Assembly (NCBI GenBank): GCA_028023455.1
Contig: JAQFVV010012396.1
Coordinates: 10,334,085-10,398,084, forward strand
DNA from: Epiperipatus broadwayi
Taxonomy: Eukaryota > Onychophora > Udeonychophora > Euonychophora > Peripatidae
Length of the DNA stretch: 64,000 nucleotides
Reading direction: 5' to 3'
Shown here: positions 46,634 to 58,825 of the stretch, piece after piece
Layout: every line of letters starts with the position of its first letter
How positions within the stretch are numbered: position 1 is the stretch's first letter
Notes under the pieces: generated by a model
Seen by the model: the letters and a program-made list of their open reading frames with translations, nothing else
Databases searched by the model: none
What the model was told of the DNA's origin: nothing
Program-made: the position numbers and the translations under genes

Positions 46634-46691
46634 ATTCCTGTCTTTCACTGACGATAGCAAATAGCTTGAAATCATGATCTGAAAGTGGAAT
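46634..46691 (+). ncRNA. hammerhead ribozyme, family D right block copy 5
   Basis: Identical core to the reference copy. The next unit carries the 32-bp deletion. Confidence 0.85.
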
Positions 46692-47008
46692 TATAGTTAG
46701 AGATAGTGAATACTAACTACTCTGACGTTTATGTAAACAAAACACGCTTGATTGGCAGTCTTGGTAGGACGCCATCTGTGGACATAAATACAAGCGTTAG
46801 CAAGTTTTTTAACTTGCATTTTTGTTTATCATAAATGTACCTTTGAGGTCTTTCTTGCAATGATATAGATTGCAGAGGCTTCTACTATGTGGTGATGCTG
46901 AACTGAGATCAGACCCATATAGCTATCTGGTTTGCTATGCTGAGCTTGCAAGCTGAATAGAAATTGTTTCATAAACGCTCAGAGTTTGTATTCAGATCTA
47001 GTTTCTTT

Positions 47009-47066
47009 ATTCCTGTCTTTCACTGACGATAGCAAATAGCTTGAAATCATGATCTGAAAGTGGAAT
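47009..47066 (+). ncRNA. hammerhead ribozyme, family D right block copy 6
   Basis: Identical core. The 32-bp deletion upstream (near 46943) leaves the ribozyme untouched. Confidence 0.85.
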
Positions 47067-47415
47067 TATAGTTAGAGATAGTGAATACTAACTACTCTGA
47101 CGTTTATGTAAACAAAACACGCTTGATTGGCAGTCTTGGTAGGACGCCATCTGTGGACATAAATACAAGCGTTAGCAAGTTTTTTAACTTGCATTTTTGT
47201 TTATCATAAATGTACCTTTGAGGTCTTTCTTGCAATGATATAGATTGCAGAGGCTTCTACTATGTGGTGATGCTGAACTGAGATCAGACCCATATAGCTA
47301 TCTGGTTTGCTATGCTGAGTTTGAAGACATTACGTGTCTAAAAAATTCACGCTTGCAAGCTGAATAGAAATTGTTTCATAAACGCTCAGAGTTTGTATTC
47401 AGATCTAGTTTCTTT

Positions 47416-47473
47416 ATTCCTGTCTTTCACTGACGATAGCAAATAGCTTGAAATCATGATCTGAAAGTGGAAT
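47416..47473 (+). ncRNA. hammerhead ribozyme, family D right block copy 7
   Basis: Identical core to the reference copy, 407-bp spacing. Confidence 0.85.
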
Positions 47474-47822
47474 TATAGTTAGAGATAGTGAATACTAACT
47501 ACTCTGACGTTTATGTAAACAAAACACGCTTGATTGGCAGTCTTGGTAGGACGCCATCTGTGGACATAAATACAAGCGTTAGCAAGTTTTTTAACTTGCA
47601 TTTTTGTTTATCATAAATGTACCTTTGAGGTCTTTCTTGCAATGATATAGATTGCAGAGGCTTCTACTATGTGGTGATGCTGAACTGAGATCAGACCCAT
47701 ATAGCTATCTGGTTTGCTATGCTGAGTTTGAAGACATTACGTGTCTAAAAAATTCACGCTTGCAAGCTGAATAGAAATTGTTTCATAAACGCTCAGAGTT
47801 TGTATTCAGATCTAGTTTCTTT

Positions 47823-47880
47823 ATTCCTGTCTTTCACTGACGATAGCAAATAGCTTGAAATCATGATCTGAAAGTGGAAT
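47823..47880 (+). ncRNA. hammerhead ribozyme, family D right block copy 8
   Basis: Identical core to the reference copy; the array ends about 93 bp downstream. Confidence 0.85.
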
Positions 47881-47984
47881 TATAGTTAGAGATAGTGAAT
47901 ACTAACTACTCTGACGTTTATGTAAACAAAACACGCTTGATTGGCAGTCTTGGTAGGACGCCATCTGTGGACATATATATATAT

Positions 47985-50900
47985 CACTCCATCAAATGTT
48001 TCATCCTGAATGTTATCTTTTAACAGTAGCATTAGTTATTGGATCATGAACCAAGTTATAGGTCAAATTAAAATCATTTTTATAATTAAAAGAAGTTTTG
48101 CCTTTATAAATCTCAATTGTGTATAAATTTGTTTCAAGCTTTGTATCAACAAATTAATCCGATAATTCATCTGAACTTTTAAAAAACTCTTATGAATATT
48201 CAAATCTCTAGTTTTTGCAATTAACTCTAAATTAACAGTCTGGAAGACTAACTCATCAATTTTTTTTATATGTCAGGAATAGCTACTTTCATTTGGAAAA
48301 CTTATTTTCAGAATCAAGAATATATATTTTATAAAGGTTTAATATAATGCTTTGCCAATACAATTAATTTGTATTTGTTAGTTTACTTCTATTATTATCC
48401 TCATCATTATCACTGGATTAATCATCTGACTTTCAGATTATCATGTCTTAGTATAAGATTCATAACTATTATTACTATATAAATACTTCATCCTTTTTGA
48501 AATTATTAACCTTCATTTTCTAACAAGTATAAAGACAATAATCTACATATCTAAAACATTTGGATTCAAGTCATCTCATAGATATCAAAATTTGCAGATA
48601 ATAGTAAACCTTCTATATGCATTTTGAGTCATATGCATGTAAGTAGATTAGTTTATATATGTATGTATATATTGAAATAATATATAAGGTTTATAAATAT
48701 ATATCTGTGCTCATATTAAATGCAAGAACAAAAAAATTAAAAAGTATAATATTAATTTTTAAAATTAATTTCTAATTTTTTTTATATGTTTTAATTATAT
48801 ATTTTTTAAGTTATAGATAATTGAAAAGGAGAATATAAAAATGCTGACTGCAATGGAAGGATGTACTACAATCAAACATTAATAGATAAAAACACTGAAA
48901 TATGATTTGTCTCCTGAGTTATTAAAGTGACTTTTTGAATCATACTATTAATGTAAAAAATCATTATAATCTTAGCTTGCTCTTCACCATCAACGAATTC
49001 AAATTGTGAAGAATTACACAATTTAATCAACAATACTCAAATTTAATAGGCTTATGGCAATGTTAATAAATTTCTATTTTCAAGATTTATGACTAGAAAT
49101 AATCTACTGGTAACTTTATCATTACACCATAAATTCTTCAGTGAATATAAAATTCCATTTCCAGGTTAGAAAATGAATCTAAATAAAATATTTTTCTTTA
49201 TGGATCAAGAGTCATATTAGCTGAAACAAAGCAATCCCATAGACCAGTGAACATAAAAATTATATTCATACACATGCATATATACATGTTATATTCAAAT
49301 TAAACAACATATTTTAGAAAATTAAATTACCCAAGCACCATCTATATTAAATTTAATTAAACATTTTACAGTATCATCATCTAAAGTCAATTTAAATATA
49401 ACTGTGCAAATATTTTTATAAATTTGGTTGTTGGATCACATAATTATTATATCTGATTCCTTATAATATATCTGAGGATGCAGTTAAAAGTAATTCATTT
49501 TCTTCTGCTTTGCAGTTAGACAATGATATCATGAGATGTTTAATTAAATTTAATATTGGTGATACTTGGAGAATTTATCTTTCCAAAATAAAGAAATTAA
49601 GCTGAGGAAATTCCAATTATCCATTTTATATATTCTTGTCATTTTAGATATTATTACTATGTGATTATTCATATGATATATGAAATTGGTCTGCTTACTA
49701 ACATGCATCAACCAGTGTGGTGAGTTTATGGGCTTTTGTTTTTGAGTTTATTATCAAGAAACATCAGTTTTTCTTCTCAGTTATCTGATGATTCCAAACT
49801 GAAACATAAGTTTTTCTGAAACCAAAAGAAATTTGTATGAATGATCTTTTTTATCATGACAGATAAGACTAAATTATAACTCTAATTTTCAAAAGGTCAT
49901 CAAGTCTTTAACTAAAGCAGCAGTTCATAGCTAAAATCAGGAAATGTTAACAATCCCCTGACTGCAGGTCCAGATTGATATTTGATGATGATCTTTGATT
50001 TATCCACAATAACAAATCACTTTCAAGTAAAAAAATGAATTGGAAACAGAACTGTCTAACATTAAATGGAACATTGTTGGATTTTGTAAAGTTAGAAGAA
50101 AAAGTGAAGAGTTGATTTGAAAAGTGAATATGTTCTTTACTATAAAGATACAAGTAGTAGAAACACAAGTAAAATGGGATCTATGATAAATAAAAAATGG
50201 AAAAACAGTATTGTGGAGATTGATGACTATTTAGCTTAATAGAAAATGCAAATGCAGATAATTCAGATTTATACCTACCAAATTCTTATTGTGATGACTA
50301 AGTAGAGAATTTTTACATGGAAGTACAAAAAAATTGTGCTCACACCTAATGTTTTAAAATTGTCACTGGAAACTTTAATACTAAATTTGAAAAATAATTG
50401 AAAGATGATAGTGTGATGATTAAATTTGATTAGGGTGACAGAATTGAGGGAGGACATGGACATATAAGACCTGAATAAGAGAAAATAATACCTCTTAAAA
50501 TGTGCGTATACTAACCTGGGTGCTATTACTAAAGTTGAATGTAATTTGAAAATTTAAATAAAGTTAAATTTTTCTAAAGACATTTAATACATAATATTAG
50601 ATGATGGAAATAATCCAATATATAACTAAAATACCATCATCACAAACTTTCAGGAAAATGTAAGAAGACTTTAGAAAAAGGTATTTAAATTTACTGCAAG
50701 ACCTGAGATGCTATATAAATATAAGTTAATCAAGTGTTTTACTGTTTGTTCTACATTATTATGAATCTTCGAAAATTTTCAACATTTTCAGGCTTCAATA
50801 ATTTTGACTTTATTTATTGCTTAAGCATTTAGAGATTTAAATACTCACTCATTTTAAATTATTAAAAATCATTTTAAACTACAAAGTATATTGTTAGACT

Positions 50901-53900
50901 AAAAATATTTTTATTTAGCTTAGCTCAGTAGTAGCATCATAAACCTAAGAGTTGAAGATTTCTGGATTAATTTCTAGCTGAAAAGGATGTATGTAAAATT
51001 CAAGATGCCATTTAAATGAAACTGTTATGTTCAATCTGTCACTTGGATGCTAATATATCACCTGGCTTCCATGCAACTGAGTTTATGATTAATATTTATA
51101 TGAAAATTTGTTAAGTTGATATTTTAGTTGTAATTATATGAACTATTTCTATCATCTAATATTAATTATTAAATGTTTTTAGAAAATGCAAACTTTATTT
51201 AAACTTTTCAAATACATCCAACCATTAGTAATAGCAAACAAGTTAGTATATAGTGTAACAGTTCAAGTGGTAGTATTCTCTCTCTTTTCTTACGATATTT
51301 CTGGTCTGACTAGCGATAATCCTAGTATAAAAATTAAACTTGGGATTTTTAGATTTGTAAATATTTAATTTAAGGAAATACTAAGCTATTCTGTCAAAGG
51401 TGACAATCAGTAGAAATTTCATATAATTATGCAAGAATCCTCTTGATTTTTTCACTTTTTTTAAAGGGAAAAAGTAAGTGGTTATGAATTGTCACACTAG
51501 GCTGATTTATAGAATTGTTTGCTATTGTTATATGACCAGCTTCTTTAAATTTTTTTTTTTTGGACTTTTTCTTCTCTGACCAATATTTTTGATTTTTCCC
51601 AATAAAATGTAGGTTTATTGGCTCTATTCATCAGTTTGTTCTTTTTAAATCATTTTCCACATGGTCAACTGGCTTCACTAATATACATTGTTTCACATTC
51701 ATATATTTATGGATAGAATTTTTGTTTTTAGCATTTCAAATTTAGGTTTTGTATGGATTAAGATTCCTTCAAATGTGCTACGATTTTGAAAGCTATTCTG
51801 ATGTCATTATTTGCAGATTTTCTTAGTTAGTCTTCTTCCTAATATGTATTAATACATTATAGTATCTATAATTATTTTTTCTATTGATGTTTCTTTTTAT
51901 TATTTATTTAGGGTGATGAATAACCATTTTTTAAGAGAAAATATTTTATGCAAATCTTTTCCAAGTAGTGATTTCTGAACAAATTTCTTTTGCTCTGTCC
52001 CATAGTGATAGTTTAATTTCATGTTTCTGTCACGATTGGATATATATACTAGATACTTTTCTGTATTTATGTTATTATTGGATGTATATACTAAATATTT
52101 TTCTGTGTGAATGGATTTTCTATAAACTGTAGTTTTGATTTAGCATAAGGTAAGTATATAAAATTTCTAACACTGTCACATTTGACAGAATAGCCTAAAA
52201 AGCATCACCTTAAATTCAGTATTCATGAAACTAAAGCTCCTAGATTTAATTCCATGCTAATACTGTTACTGATCAGACCACAATACTTGAAGAAGAGGTA
52301 AGAATAAGATCACTCAACATGTTGTACTATATATTAACCTGTGTGCTATTATTGAAGGTTGAATGTAATTGAAAAGTTTAAATAAAATGAATTTTTCTGA
52401 AAATATGATGGAAATAGTCCATCATATAATTATAAGCGTATTTATAAAACTTGATGTGATAACTAATTCTATTAGTTGGCCATATTTTATAAAACTTATT
52501 AGTTTTGTTGTAAGCCATCTAAATCAGCTGCACTCAATCTTTTGGATTCCATGCATGACCCAAAGAATAGCAAAGTTTTTCTGTATCAGTATCCTTTATA
52601 AAAAAAAAATTTGGCATCGAAATATAAAAAAAATAGGTAAATTAAAAAAAATATTTATTTTAGTTTTTTGATAACCAAAACATAATTACTATAATAAAAG
52701 TTAAATATTTCATATATTTAAAAACAAAATATTTATTGTTATTAATAGCATTTGCAAAATTATTACATAAAAAGAAAGTTTATCTTTTGTGTACTACCTA
52801 TAAGTCCATCGCCTCCTACCAATGGTCCATGTACTATAGGTTGAGAATAATTCTGTAGCTTTTTTTTTCTGCTAAAGGTGAACACCACAACTACGTAGTG
52901 AGTTTAATGGAGAATGTTTTATATTTGTGATAATAAAAAAATATTTTATTTTAATTTATGGAGGTTGATAATTAATAGATTTCTCCCCCCCCCAAAACCC
53001 CCCCCCCAAGTTTAAAATATATTTTATTTATTTAAAAAAGTTACCAAAATAATGTATATTGTTATAATTAATTTTATTCTTGCAATCATCACTTTATTAG
53101 TTCCTAATTCTAATCTTGTATATATGTTAATTTTTCTGTCCAAATCAGATTGGGAATAACTTGGCAAAGAGGTATGTTAAGTAAGTTATACTACTTGATT
53201 ATCATGAATGATATCTCGCCATTTTTTTAAGCATAATTTATTCTAGAATCTTAAATATAGAAAACATTTTCAAGAAATTAAGTCACATCATTAAGATGCA
53301 TGCTTAAAGTTATCCATTTTCAAATTACTAATATATGCCGTATTGACAAAACCAACAAGTGAAGAGAATTGATCCTACCATACTTCTATATCAAGAGAGT
53401 TTAGGACTTAGCAGTTAGCTCCAGCAGCTTCAAGATGAAAGGAAATCTGAGCTAGATGGGGGGGGGGGGAAGAGATTAGGGTCTCTAATCATCTGATGCT
53501 GCAAGTTTTTTTTCCAATTAAAACAAGGTAATTAATTAATAATATTGTTTAAATTAAAATAATGACAAAAAAAAAACAAAACAAAACAACAAAATAATAA
53601 TGTTATCTGCTAATCTATTCAGTTTGGAAACAATAATGGAAAGTTAAAATAATTATACAGTACTATTAAATTGTGTCTTATTTTTTAAAAGATTTTAACA
53701 ATAGCGAGAGAATTTCATTTTTGTATTGCAAAATTTAATAACTTTCTTTAATTACCCATACAAAAAAAAAAGAACAATTATTATATGTCAATCTAATTTG
53801 CTTAAAAGTAACAAATTTAAAACAAAAATGATTAGTGCAGTAATAGTTTATACAGTGGAGCATAAGACCTGGAATTGGCGCCAGTTTTGGGATTTCCGGC

Positions 53901-56385
53901 ACTCGAACTTCTTATGAATTCCAGAGCCATAAAGCTATTTAATTACTTTAAAGAATATGCCATGAAGTTTTTTTTATTCCTTTATCATTTCTCTATTTCA
54001 GTTAACATTTTTATTATAATTATTTATTTTAAATTATAAAATTTTGATAAAAAATAATAGGATTAATTAGTTTTGTTCATGTTACAGATGAGTTTAATAA
54101 AAAAGAAAAATCAAAATTGTTTTATTACTCTTAAAATACAGTAAAAAACAACAACAAAATGAACTAGTATGAACCATATGTAGATGCATTTATGGTTTAC
54201 AAATTAATTTTTAAAGTCACTGCAAAATTCATCCAAAATGTAGTATTTTTGTTTTGTTTTGTTTTATCTTTTTTCTTTTGAAGTTGGAAGGGTCATATTA
54301 GCTTCCAAACGACTGTTGTTGCTACATGTCTTTGAATGACAATTCAACTGTTAAAACTACAACCAGCAGTTGTAACAAATTTTTGGCTAATCAGAATTTG
54401 ATTGAACAAATACAACTAGTTACATAACATCTATTAAATTCAATAGTGAAAAAATAATGATGTAGGTAATTCGAGCATTTTTTAGATAACTTTATGTGAA
54501 ATATCTAACAATTATACTAAAACTTGACAATATTCAAATAAGATATACCTCTGCTCTTAGTTGAAATAAGTATATAGAAGTATGTGAGAGATTTAGCTTG
54601 ACAATCATTATATCACTTTTAAAAAAATTGCTACCACTGAAATTTTAATAGACACCATAACAGATATAAACATTTAAAAAAATATAGAGTACAATCTATA
54701 AAAATCTTAGATTATTATGACAATGAATGTATTATTTAGAATTTCACATTTTTGCATAGAGAAGCTAATAATTGATATTTAAATAAATAAAGATTCATAT
54801 TAATATGGTCAAATAAATATAAATTTCACATATAATTTGCAATCAAAAAAAATTGGTAATATTTTATAAAAAAGCAGCAATAGTGCTCACTAATATTGTC
54901 ATCTTCAGTGTAGTGGTTATTAAAAATATTAATCCCTAGTATATTCATATTTTGCATACTATAGAAATCTTTTCACTATTAGTTATTTTTAGAAGAACTC
55001 CTCTTCACTGCTTGCTACACAAAGCTGCAATACATTTATTCAAAGATTGTCTAAATAAATTATGTAATTTCATGGCAATAAGGTCACAAAATCTATCAAT
55101 ACACAAAACTGCCAGCATCTAATTCAAGAAAAAATAAAATTATATAGTAATGGACATCATAAAACCTTTATCCTCAAAATTTCCTTAGAATAATATCCCC
55201 AAATAATTATAAGTTCAAAATAAGTGCTAAATCTAAGAACATCAATCATGCACAAAAATCTACCAACAAAGTAAACTACTGTCAAATTGTATCTCATGAA
55301 TTCAACATGGACTTCTTTAGTACCATGACAACACTCACACATCTAAAAGAAGTCACCTGTAAAGTAAAAAAAAAAAAAGGTAGGAGGAGGGAATATGAAA
55401 AAATAAATAAATTAGTAAACAAAATAATTAAAGGAGTACTTTTCTGAAAAAAGAAAACTCCTCTTTTGAAGGATCTTCTATACAGATTAATAGAAACTTT
55501 AATCCTAATTTCAAACCCAACCACTTTTTTTCTAATAATACATTTATTCCTATTAGATAACCCAAATGACTCATCTACTCATTGGACTAGATTAAATCAG
55601 AATTGCACAATTCTCCTTATACAAATACATGAAAGTGTTTAAATGAAGTTGATATTCACAAGAAAACATTAATAAAGAAAAAAAAAATCGAGTGTTACAG
55701 AACATCAACATTTAGATTCACAGGAATCTATTTTTTATGATGTTTTTTTTCTTTGTAAGCTAATATTGTATTTTAATTATATAATTGACAATTAACATAT
55801 AATTTAATTTATATAATTTATATGTAATATCTGTAATAATAACTATATATTCATGATTTTACTAATTCTTTTTGTAGTATATACATGCATAAGTACTTTT
55901 TTAATTTTGTCAAAACCCACCATCTGATTTAATCCACTCCTGCATTAATTATTTTAAAAGCTTTCTATTTTAGGATAAAAATGCCAAAATATATTCAATT
56001 TCTAGTAATATAAGTTAAAAAAAAAATTGTTGTTTTCTTTAACTAAGACAACAAAGTGACATTTTTAATGAAAAGAAAAAGGCACCATCTTTTTACAATG
56101 TAAACTAAAATTTCAAGATATATTTTAACATTACTTTCTGTTCAGAAATGATTTCAACAAAAATAGCAGTCAATTTCATATTCTTAATGCATTTACATAG
56201 CAAAAACTATTGAAATTTAATGTTAAATGAGTAGTCTGTGGACTTCCTGTACATTTACTATATTACATTTTAATAATGTATGATATACAATTTAAGGAGA
56301 AATTATCTTTCCTCTACTGCAAATATATCTATTGTAAGTTTGACTAATCAATAAATATCAGAAGATAGTGTAAATATTTCTAAAT
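47985..56385. other. long A+T-rich stretch without supported features
   Basis: No RT motif, palindrome, tRNA-like sequence or hammerhead core could be supported. Homopolymer tracts of C (52985-53008) and G (53459-53470) occur. A diffuse tRNA-like TAGCTCAGTAGTAGCAT at about 50920-50945 could be a very old SINE head. Short open frames show no family signal. Confidence 0.4.
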
Positions 56386-56388
56386 CAC

Positions 56389-56925
56389 AGACTAGTTTCT
56401 GGCTTATGATTTCCACCAGTGAGAAAGTTTGGGCATGATTCAGAATTAGTTTGAGGATATGAAAATACCATCCGATATTCATTGATTACCCAAATTTATA
56501 ATAGATGGCATTGGAATAGAGTGAAAAAAAATGATCCCGAAAATTTGCATTAAATGTAAGCAGAGACATCACATTATGTTTTGCTAATATATAAATATTA
56601 AATTTTTTTTTCTGAAAACAAGTTAGGATAAGTAGGTGATTAGAGATTATGACAAACTGGTGACATTAATCATAATCCCTGAGTAGTTTGCCATTGACAA
56701 TTCTTTAACTTAATTTATCCCAGCATTGCAAATTTGAAACTAATTGATAGTTAATGAAGCTCCTTACACCAGTAAAATATATTCAGATTGTGTTTATGTT
56801 TTCATGGTGCCCAAATCTGTAGTTCAAGTACTTTATTTTCCCCCATTCATTTATATATGATTAGATACTTTAAATACTAAATTAACTGCATATAGAGAGT
56901 TTTGCCTGTTTTAATAACATTTGAA
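56389..56925. mobile_element. decayed family B copy
   Basis: The minus strand keeps the ribozyme 3' core GAAACUAGUC (complement of about 56390-56399) and a CAUAAGCCA stem II half. The expected CUGANGA box is degraded to CUGGUGG. A plus-strand arm remnant (CATTGATTACCC) follows near 56480, and the typical B end AGAGTTTTGCCTGTTTTAATAAC lies at about 56895-56918. The arm polarity is the same as in the younger copies, so the inverted arrangement is old in this family. Confidence 0.6.
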
Positions 56926-56929
56926 ATTA

Positions 56930-58700
56930 AAAGTTAAGAAACAAGAACTCCTGATAATAATCAATATAATTGTTTGTGATCATTATTTGGAGACTTTGAA
57001 ATTAATGAACCTATTTTCGACCTATTATTTTTACTTATAACAGAATATTTAAAGGAGAAGCAGCTAAGTTGAAGAAACAAATACAGATGTGGTTGTATTT
57101 ATAGATAAATACAACTTTGTCACACATTTCATCGTCTTTTTTAATTTCTCAATCTTTCATATTAAATTTCATTTCATCTCTATTTAAGTTTTTAACTTTT
57201 TTTTTTTACATTGATGTCGTTACATAAAAAAAAATCATGCTTATTACTTTTTTTTTCACATGGGAAATAGAAATTGAACCAACCATATTGAAGACTGTCA
57301 TTCCCCCCAGTGCAAGAACTGACATGTGTGATAAATTGATACTAACTTTCAAATTCTATTTTAAGACTTCACAATTGTATACGGTTTGAAAATCCAGACA
57401 TGAGTTTAAAACTTTTGCTAAAGTCAACATTGAATATATCATTATATATATTCAGTAGCTTTTAACAAAGTATAATGTTTTAAACATCTGAAATAAATTG
57501 ATGTGGTCAAACGTAAAAAAAAAAAGTCAAAAGAATGTATTCAAGAAATTAGGCAAAATCTCTATAATATATTTAATACTAAGAATAACAATCGAGCAAG
57601 TCTGTATAATAATATTTTTAGATTTTTATTTATTCATTTTAATAATCCTTTCATATATATAAAATATTTATGAGTTTTGGCACATTTTTCAATTACTCCA
57701 CAATGTATTGGTCTATGTATTTGCCTAACATTCTTATGACCTGAAGTTTAAATCTAGATGGTGCTTAGAAATTTGTTTAAATATGAAAAATTTCCAAACA
57801 AGCTACATGTTTATTTGTTTTTTTTTTTCTAGATTGCTGGTTTATAGTCACCACATTGGTCGGTGAATATATATCGGTAAATGGATATATATTCAAAATT
57901 AAAAACATTTAATCCTTATGTACTCAGTGTTCTTTATTATAGCTCTCCTTTGCTAGTAAAGAAAGCTATAATAAAAAGCATTGAATTCAAGTGTTTAAGA
58001 ATTGAATTTTTAATTCATATTAAAATAATGCAAAAGATTGGTAAAGATTTTAAGTAATTGGTTATCAAGTGAATATCTAGCCCTTATTAGCTGGAGAATA
58101 AAAATTTAAAACAATCTGGGGAAGCCAGATGAGTGCGAATGTATTAAATGTAATCCACAGAAGCACGACTGTAGTACGATAAAGTCTCCAACCATGAGAA
58201 CTGCTACCATAGTTTATCTTTTTATATTAAATTAAAAAAATTAAATATACAAAATATTAAGATGGGGTATGCAGATAAATTCTGAATATATAAATCTAAA
58301 TTTGTGAATAATTTCCAGCATATATAAAGTGTAAAGCATTAAAAAGTGAAACATAAGTCAGCACAGACTTTAATTCTTGCATGTCTCATTTTAGCGAATA
58401 TCTTTTGCAATGCATTATATTCCTTAATTTTATTGGTTTAAAAATAGTTTTATATTCTGCATGATAACAAATGTCAAAACATCTTCTATCAAGCAGGTCC
58501 TTGCCAGGGATTTGCTAATTTATAATGGCATAAGTGATTGTAACTGATAAGAATTTTTATTAAACTATATAAGAGATTCTTAATTTATCATTGTTAAATA
58601 TCAGATATAACTTCAATTTATCTACAAAATATTGCAACATCACTAATGCTATTATGCAAACACGTATAGAAAATTTTAATATCACAATTGTTATTTTGCC
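56930..58700. other. A+T-rich stretch, nothing recognised
   Basis: No supported gene or repeat. A TAGTAAAGAAAGCTATAATAAA near-palindrome lies at 57930-57975. Confidence 0.4.
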
Positions 58701-58713
58701 AGATATTCTACTT

Positions 58714-58812
58714 CTTTTTTTTTTCTCATGTCAAATGCGTTGACTGGGAAGTGAACCCAAGCCAGCTGTTTGGAAGGCAGCTACGCTAACCACTAGGCCA
58801 CCAATGCTTGAC
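58714..58812 (-). mobile_element. tRNA-Gly-derived SINE, second copy
   Basis: On the minus strand 58807-58736 folds as a tRNA-Gly(UCC)-like sequence: GCATTGG acceptor strand, GGCCTAGTGG A-box region, anticodon loop CTTCCAA with UCC, a GGGTTCACTTCCC T-arm and the AACGCA end. There are mismatches in the acceptor, anticodon and T-arm. A short TTTGACATGAG linker and an A-tail follow, matching the layout at 41.64 kb. The flanks AGATATTCTACTT (58701-58713) and AGACATTCTGCTT (58813-58825) agree at 11 of 13 bases, so an old target duplication is likely. It is a pseudo-tRNA SINE, not a working tRNA gene. Confidence 0.8.
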
Positions 58813-58825
58813 AGACATTCTGCTT

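Larger units (their letters stand above)
43391..47973. mobile_element. family D: inverted tandem array of a 407-bp hammerhead unit
   Basis: About eleven copies of a 407-bp unit form two oppositely oriented blocks. The left block (43391-44640, about 3.1 units) carries the ribozyme on the minus strand. The right block (44641-47973, about 8.2 units) carries it on the plus strand. The unit starts measured at GATCTGAAAG are 44641, 45049, 45455, 45862, 46269, 46676, 47051, 47458 and 47865. One unit lacks 32 bp (375-bp spacing at 46676-47051), one lacks 1 bp, and one has a divergent patch near 44896-44925. Otherwise copies look identical, so expansion is recent. The array is bounded on both sides by TATATATATAT (43380-43390 and 47974-47984), so it may have inserted into an (AT)n site with a target duplication. 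Each unit also has a GCAAGTT..AACTTGC hairpin. There is no conserved open frame. A rolling-circle RNA intermediate, as proposed for retrozymes, would explain tandem units; that is inference. Confidence 0.9.

Noticed and set aside
43391-47973. CRISPR array
   Set aside because: Units are 407 bp and contiguous, without short repeats separated by unique spacers, and the context is eukaryotic.
49785-49815. CTGATGATTCCAAACTGAAAC as a hammerhead core
   Set aside because: The sequence between the boxes does not pair as stem II, and there is no complementary stem I or stem III.
58736-58807. Functional tRNA-Gly(UCC) gene
   Set aside because: Mismatches in the acceptor, anticodon and T stems, an altered T-loop, an A-tail and flanking duplications indicate a SINE.
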